From Sinohyriopsis cumingii (taxonomy: Eukaryota > Mollusca > Bivalvia > Unionida > Unionidae): 64,000 nt of DNA. Below are positions 58,806 to 64,000 of the stretch, one piece after another; position 1 is the first letter of the stretch, and each line of letters begins with the position of its first letter. The notes beneath the pieces were generated by a model. It saw nothing but the letters and a program-made list of their open reading frames with translations. It was not told where the DNA came from and made no database searches. Both the position numbers and the translations under genes were made by a program. Location of the stretch: the NCBI GenBank assembly GCA_028554795.2, contig CM068829.1, positions 135,632,579 through 135,696,578 on the forward strand. The letters are read 5' to 3'.

Positions 58806-61800
58806 TTATTTAAAAATCTTTATCACCTGTCCACAGGATATCATCGTAGTTACTATATAGTCTATACATTTTAGAACGATTTTGTTTTCGTAGTCTAAAT
58901 CTATGAATAAAATGTTATTTTTGTTATACTTATATTTTTTGCAAATTTTCATTATTAACTTTATCCTATTATGTTTAGTTTTATCACATTGGACAATCGT
59001 ATGTAGTTTGGTGAAGTTCGCTGTTTTACATAAAGGGCATTTCGGCATTATCCTCAGCATACGATGTTTGATTGTTTCTTCGCCTGTTAGCCAGGTGTTG
59101 TGCAGGTATTTAAAAATTATACTTTGTGTTTTGACAGATCTTATTTTCCCCAATTTTTCCCATTTTTTTGTCCAATTTACACCCTCAGTTGTCCTGCTCT
59201 ACTCTACATTTTATATTTTTGGTTACCTCCTCCCTAATCCAAGCGTGACTTTTACTTATTAAATTTTGCATAAATCTGTTTTGTCTCTATATTTTAAAAT
59301 TAGTTCTCATATGTTTGCGTGGCACTTCGATTTTTTTATATTAATTTGTTATTTTTGTATATCTCTGGTCGGTTTCTCAAGTTGAAGCCGAACCAGTAGA
59401 TGTACGGTGCTTCTCACGCTGTAGCCGGGTCTGAGTGCATTTTTTTTTTAAATCTATTGATTATGTTAGTTAATTATAGTAGTAGAGGGCTCGGCAACCC
59501 CAAGCCCCCTCTACTTTTGGCCCTATATAATGTCTCTTTTTTTACATGATGCATTTTATGATTCCATATATAATCTATTATTTCGTTGTCTGTTTTGTTT
59601 AAAATTGTATTATCCATATCTATGGATTTAATTATGTAGTCAATATTTGAGTATAAATAAGTCTTGGCCACTTGGGCCCGCTCCATGATAGGTAATGGCG
59701 CCATGGCCAGATTTTCACATTTTCTCTTATTTTATTGATAATATGTTCATAATTTTCTACAGCTTCTTTTTTTTATTACCAAAGTAAACCCCTAGAGCCT
59801 TTACAGTGTCTCTCAGTAAGTGTGTGTGTGTGTGGGGGGGGGGCGATAATCCAGGGTGGTTGCCCCTCCAGTTAACTATTTTTAAGATTTCGTGCTTGTT
59901 GTGGTTTATTTTGGAACCCGACGCTTATAGCATTTCCCCTCTCTTCTAAAGATGTTGCAATCATATGCATGTTAGAGCATTTTTTAATTCTTTTTTAGGT
60001 TTGGTATTTGTATGCCTTGTATAATCAGGGGCGGATTAAGGCTCACTGGTGCCCTAAGCACTGACAAATCTTGGCGCGCCCCTCTTTTCCACGTACACCT
60101 GAGAAGATAACCCTAGGGTGTACCATGATCAAGAAACAGAACATCATGATCAATTTGCACTAGTTGTATCAGTTTTTTTTACAAATCTTCATTCTTTTTT
60201 CTTTCTTTCTTTTCACCCTTTTCTCAACTTTGTGGTGCCCCCTTTGGCCCTGGTGTCCTATGCACGTGCTTAGTCTGCTTAATGGTTAATACGCCCCTGC
60301 TTGCACATCTGGGTTGTTTCTTATCGTGTGACGTAGGATTTATATTGCCATTACGTATTCTAGCATTGATAGTGGACATCCTTGTATCACTGATCGTTGT
60401 ATTTCAAATTCTTTCGTGCATTTCCCGTTTAATTATCCCAGTGTGTAGGATTTTGGTCCATTTTGGAAATTGGGTCCGAAACCAAATTTTTTAAAAACAT
60501 TCTTTATACAGTTTTGTTCAAATCAGTCGAAAGCTTTCTCCTGGTCGAAGAGTACCATAGCACTCATCATACCAGTTTCATTTATGTAGTTAATTATAGT
60601 TTTAATGTTTAAAATATTGTTTTGTATATCCCTCCCCCACAAGTTTGATTTACATTAATTATCTTGTTTATCCTACCCTTTACTGTATTTGTTAAAATCC
60701 TACTTAAAATCTTATAGTCCGTGTTTAAAAGTGATATAGGCCTCCAGTTTTTAATCTCGTCTCTATTCCCTTTCCCTTTGTATATAATTGTGATAACTCC
60801 CTCCCTCATAGATTTAGTCATTTTATTTTTACTTAAAACTATATTATTATACAAAGCGTTTAAGATCGGCGTCAGTTCACCGTGGAACTTTTGGTAGAAT
60901 TCCACGATGAGTCCATCTTTCCCTGGTGACTTTTGTGAGTGTTGATATACTTTTTGTGATTTCTTCATCTGAGATGACATCATCACATTGGTCTCTATGT
61001 ACTGCTGATGTCATCTCACAGTCGACATTTTTTAAGTAGCTGTCGATTGTGCTGAAGTATATGTTCTGTGTGGTGTGTGGTGTATAGTTCTTTATAATAT
61101 TTGGAAATATTATTTAGGATATCTTCTTTTACAGTATGGGTTACATTGTTTATTTTGATATTGTTTAAAATTGTATCACCCCCTTTTCTAAATTCTTCTC
61201 GCTTATATACGTTTTTTGCCTCGTTGTAGATCTTTGTAAATTTTCCCGCCCTTATTATTCTCCCCTGATTTTCGTCTTCTTCAACGATTTTAATTTTGTC
61301 TGTCAATCGTTTTTTTTTTTTCTTTCTCCATCGTCGTTTGTTGTTTTGCTTAGTTCTAATTTGAGTTCGTGTTTGTCTTTTTTTTTCTGGGGTTTTTCCG
61401 CCCTCTATTTGAGTACTGAATATTTATTCCTTTTATTTTGTTTTTTAAAACATCCCAATCAATTATTATATTAATATTTTCTTCATTTTTGACGGTTTCA
61501 ATTTCTTTTTTTAATTATTATTTCGACATATTCTTTGTCATTTAAAATCTTATTATTTAGTTTCCATAGTCCTGACCCACATTTTTCTATTTTTTTCATT
61601 TTTAGGTCAATAGTGAGCATGAAATGGTCTGATAGCTTTTGGTTGGTTATTGTAGTATTAATATATATTAATGGATCATAAAAATTTCCGTAAAATTTAT
61701 CAATCCTGCTAGACTGGTTTAATTTATAGTTACCCAGTTGAAATCTCCCCCTATGATTAGATTTTCCATCGAATATTGTTGTAGGTAGGTGTATAAGTTT

Positions 61801-62160
61801 TCTTTAAAATTAGTTTCTTATTTCTATTAGCTGGCATGTACACATTTATAATATGCCAATTAAACATTTTAACACGTAGCAACCGTCCCTTAAAAAATTC
61901 CCCCCTCCTCAAACCTTTCCCAGCTTTTTAAAAATATTATTGTTGCAACCAACTCTAATATCATTATTTGCAAAATTGTTGCATATCTTTATTGCGTTAA
62001 GTTTGTCTTCTACTAAAATTTCGAACTCTGGCTTAATTCTATAGTGTGTTTCTTGTATCATTATTACACCAAAGTTTGTTTCTTTGGCTACTTTGTCTGC
62101 TTTCGCTTTGTCTATCCCATTGCTGTTGATAGTAGCGATCCGGAAATTTGTTTCTTCCAT
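58806..62160 (-). mobile_element. L1/Tx1-like LINE, broken ORF2
   Basis: Read on the minus strand. The start is MEETNFRIATINSNGI (62160) with VIMIQETHY, the endonuclease N-terminus. The linker is KYYKELYTTHHTEH (61016-61306). The RT is SPGKDGLIVEFYQKFHGELT, then GVITIIYKGKGNRDEIKNWR and PISLLNTDYKILSRILTN (60986-60609). MVLFDQEKAFD and NVFKKFGFGPNF (60560-60450) follow. C-terminal parts are RGGLGLPSPLL (59704-59474) and a CPLCKTANFTKLHTIVQC motif (59153-58806). Stops, frameshifts and a MITE interrupt it. It replicates by target-primed reverse transcription. This copy is dead. Confidence 0.82.
60026..60299. mobile_element. hAT-like MITE inserted in the LINE
   Basis: Ends caggggcggattaa and ttaatacgcccctg form a 14-bp TIR with one mismatch and start with CAGGGGCG, as hAT elements do. 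LINE RT homology is interrupted across it. An 8-bp target duplication was not found, so it may have decayed. Confidence 0.72.
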
Positions 62161-62860
62161 TTTTGCTTTACTCCCAGGTGCCGCATCACTTTTATATAGA
62201 ATTTAATTGTATATATTTCAGTTAAAGTTATTATATTCCATTTGTTTTTGTACACACACACCAGCACGCTCGACAAAGAGCGCTTGAGTAATATACAGTT
62301 TGATACATCCTACATGGTAGTGGGCAGGAATACATATATAGGTCGTTATCCTTCTCGACCGAAGTAGTAACATTGTTCCAATGCTAACACTCGACGTCCT
62401 CGATTTGTGCTTCATCGTATTTGCAGTCTATACACTTAAAGTTACAATGGAAAAGTGTACATGAACATATTTATACCATAGACAGAGCCTTGAAGTACTA
62501 CTTTTTTCGGTCTAAAACTGTCCCCAAAAAAAAAAGAAAAAAAACCCCAGCATGTAATAGTTCATTTCGATACAGTTGCACAGAGCATTTGACGTTCATT
62601 TTGATGTCAATATATATTGATATCGATTAAGTGCGATTTGTTTTCAAAGCTGCTTTATTGCTGGTAGTGCTTCTGTTTTCAAGTTCGATATATAATATAC
62701 CCATGGAGCAGTAGTAATACAGAAATCAGAACAACAACCATCATCATCATCATCGGGAGTATTATTATCGTATATGTTGGTCACATCGATGATCATTAAT
62801 AAAAAGCGGTTGAAATATGAACAATATTCCATCTCTTCAAATAGCAAATAACTAAGCAAA

Positions 62861-62861
<1 letters not shown>

Positions 62862-62891
<30 letters not shown>

Positions 62892-63178
62892 TTTTAACGT
62901 AGCTTTAAAAAAAAATGCAATCATATCGCTACCATGTCTGCATTGTGACAGTTTATAATGATGTCTAGCAATGTGGCATCATGCCACAAACATACAGCAT
63001 TTTGTCCCACCCAATCACATTATCCTCACACCAATATCTTAATGATGGGCGCCAAAAGAGGCAGCTGCTAGTACCATTTTTATGTCTTTAGTGTGATTCG
63101 GCAGGGGTTTGAATCCGCGACCTCTCGCATCCAAGGCGGACGCTCTGTACAGACACTGCACCACCTGAGCGATCGCTT
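62862..63178 (-). mobile_element. SINE family B, third copy
   Basis: The + strand begins with GT repeats and tttttaacgtagctttaaaa, then gtcccacccaatcacattat, ending in the tRNA-like head complement (tttgaatccgcgacctctcg, ccaaggcggacgctctgtac). A short repeat agcaaag flanks it at 62855-62861 and 63179-63185. Confidence 0.88.
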
Positions 63179-63365
63179 AGCAAAGAATGTACGATACTGT
63201 TTCCTGTTGTTCATAACAACTCGACCTGGAGACCCACCTGACGGAAAATGAAAGCGCATTATAACGTTATAATATACGAATCCGGAATTTTTTTTGATTA
63301 TTATAATTTTCAAGAAAGTTAGTGCCTTTTAGCATTTGACAAAGTGTGCTTGCAGTTGCATACTA

Positions 63366-64000
63366 AGGGGAGGGGGAGTTTACAACATACTTCGATGCTG
63401 ACTACTGATTTGAAGCATAAAATTAAAACTAAACAACAGCATAACATGTTTATATATCTTATTAAATACGTCTTCATTTGTCTTTCCGTGCGCCAAAATG
63501 CCTTCCTACACGAACATGTTCCATATAGGTAAATAAGTTGTACCAATCGTAAACAACCACCGATTTCGACATATATGATATCAATTTATAGGTTTCTCAT
63601 CAGTTTAAATCGATCTGTGCAAAAAAAAAAAAAAAAAAAAAAAAAAAATAATTTAAAAAAATGTGTGAAAATGAATAATAAAAAAGTTGCTATTTGCGAC
63701 TCATTGTCGCTTGCGATTTTACCCATCTTCGTATCCTTGATGCTTCCATCCTTCCCGTTTAGGGATGGTAGCACCTACTTGGATGCTAATACTATAGATT
63801 TGAAGCATATAATTAAAGCTGTACAACAGTAAATAATATGTTTATGTATCTTCTTATTAAGTACGTCTTCATAATGTATGTTCGTGCGCCCAATGCCTTC
63901 CTCTACGAACGGTTTCGATATACACGAATAAGTCATACCAATAGTAAATAAACACCGATTTTGACAAATTTCATATTAATATATAGGTTTCTCATCTGTC
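63366..64000 (+). repeat. ~390-bp spaced direct repeat, runs off window
   Basis: 63366-63607 and 63756-64000 share in order atttgaagcataaaatta / atttgaagcatataatta, aatgccttcctacacgaa / aatgccttcctctacgaa, and ataggtttctcatcagtt / ataggtttctcatctgtc. The offset is 390 bp. The second unit is cut by the window end. Confidence 0.8.
63621..63648. repeat. Poly(A) run
   Basis: About 28 A within the direct-repeat region. Confidence 0.9.

Overview
This is a gene-poor, AT-rich metazoan nuclear window dominated by mobile elements. The likely source is a lophotrochozoan, most plausibly a bivalve mollusc. The clues are a spliced HSPA12-type HSP70 gene (a family known to be greatly expanded in bivalves), tRNA-derived SINEs with simple-repeat tails, I-, L1/Tx1- and CR1/L2-like LINEs, Ty3/gypsy elements of Gmr1-like architecture, and a protein-primed DNA polymerase of Polinton/adintovirus type. 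There are no bacterial operons, rRNAs or CRISPR arrays. Species cannot be fixed from sequence alone.

Layout. 1-7.6 kb: a decayed L1/Tx1-like LINE (+) is split by a SINE with a perfect 15-bp target duplication and by a Ty3/gypsy element (LTRs about 1162-2435 and 6135-7160, tRNA-Leu primer site, gag, protease, integrase, then reverse transcriptase). 8.1-13 kb: a second, different gypsy element with the same integrase-before-RT order. It ends abruptly against a fragment of an HSPA12-like exon. 13-18.8 kb: SINEs, microsatellites and one unrecognised reading frame. 18.9-25.2 kb: four exons of an HSPA12-like gene on the minus strand, broken by a nonsense codon and a poly-G frameshift. 25-37 kb: mostly non-coding, with minisatellites, two SINEs and a CR1/L2-like LINE 3' end. 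37.1-43.9 kb: one end of a Polinton/adintovirus-like element, with a broken pPolB, an intact single-BIR (IAP-like) gene, a double zinc-knuckle gene, a divergent gene pair and terminal-type minisatellites. 46.6-51.8 kb: a fairly young I-clade LINE (+) with ORF1, endonuclease, RT and RNase H. 52-57 kb: little recognisable. 57-64 kb: a hAT MITE, an L1/Tx1-like LINE (-) carrying a second hAT-like MITE, a SINE, and a direct repeat running off the window.

The most unusual observation is in the virus-like block. The two divergent genes at 42430-42994 (-) and 43215-43449 (+) are each followed, 23-24 nt after the stop codon, by a perfect histone-mRNA-type 3' stem-loop (6-bp stem, TTTC loop) plus a purine-rich element resembling the histone downstream element bound by U7 snRNA. 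Their shared 220-bp promoter has TATA boxes on both sides, two CCAAT boxes and a CRE palindrome, an arrangement like divergent histone genes. This suggests a virus-like element whose transcripts are processed like replication-dependent histone mRNAs. The second noteworthy point is that both gypsy elements combine integrase-before-RT order with a SCAN-like gag, the architecture of Gmr1-like elements first described in deuterostomes.
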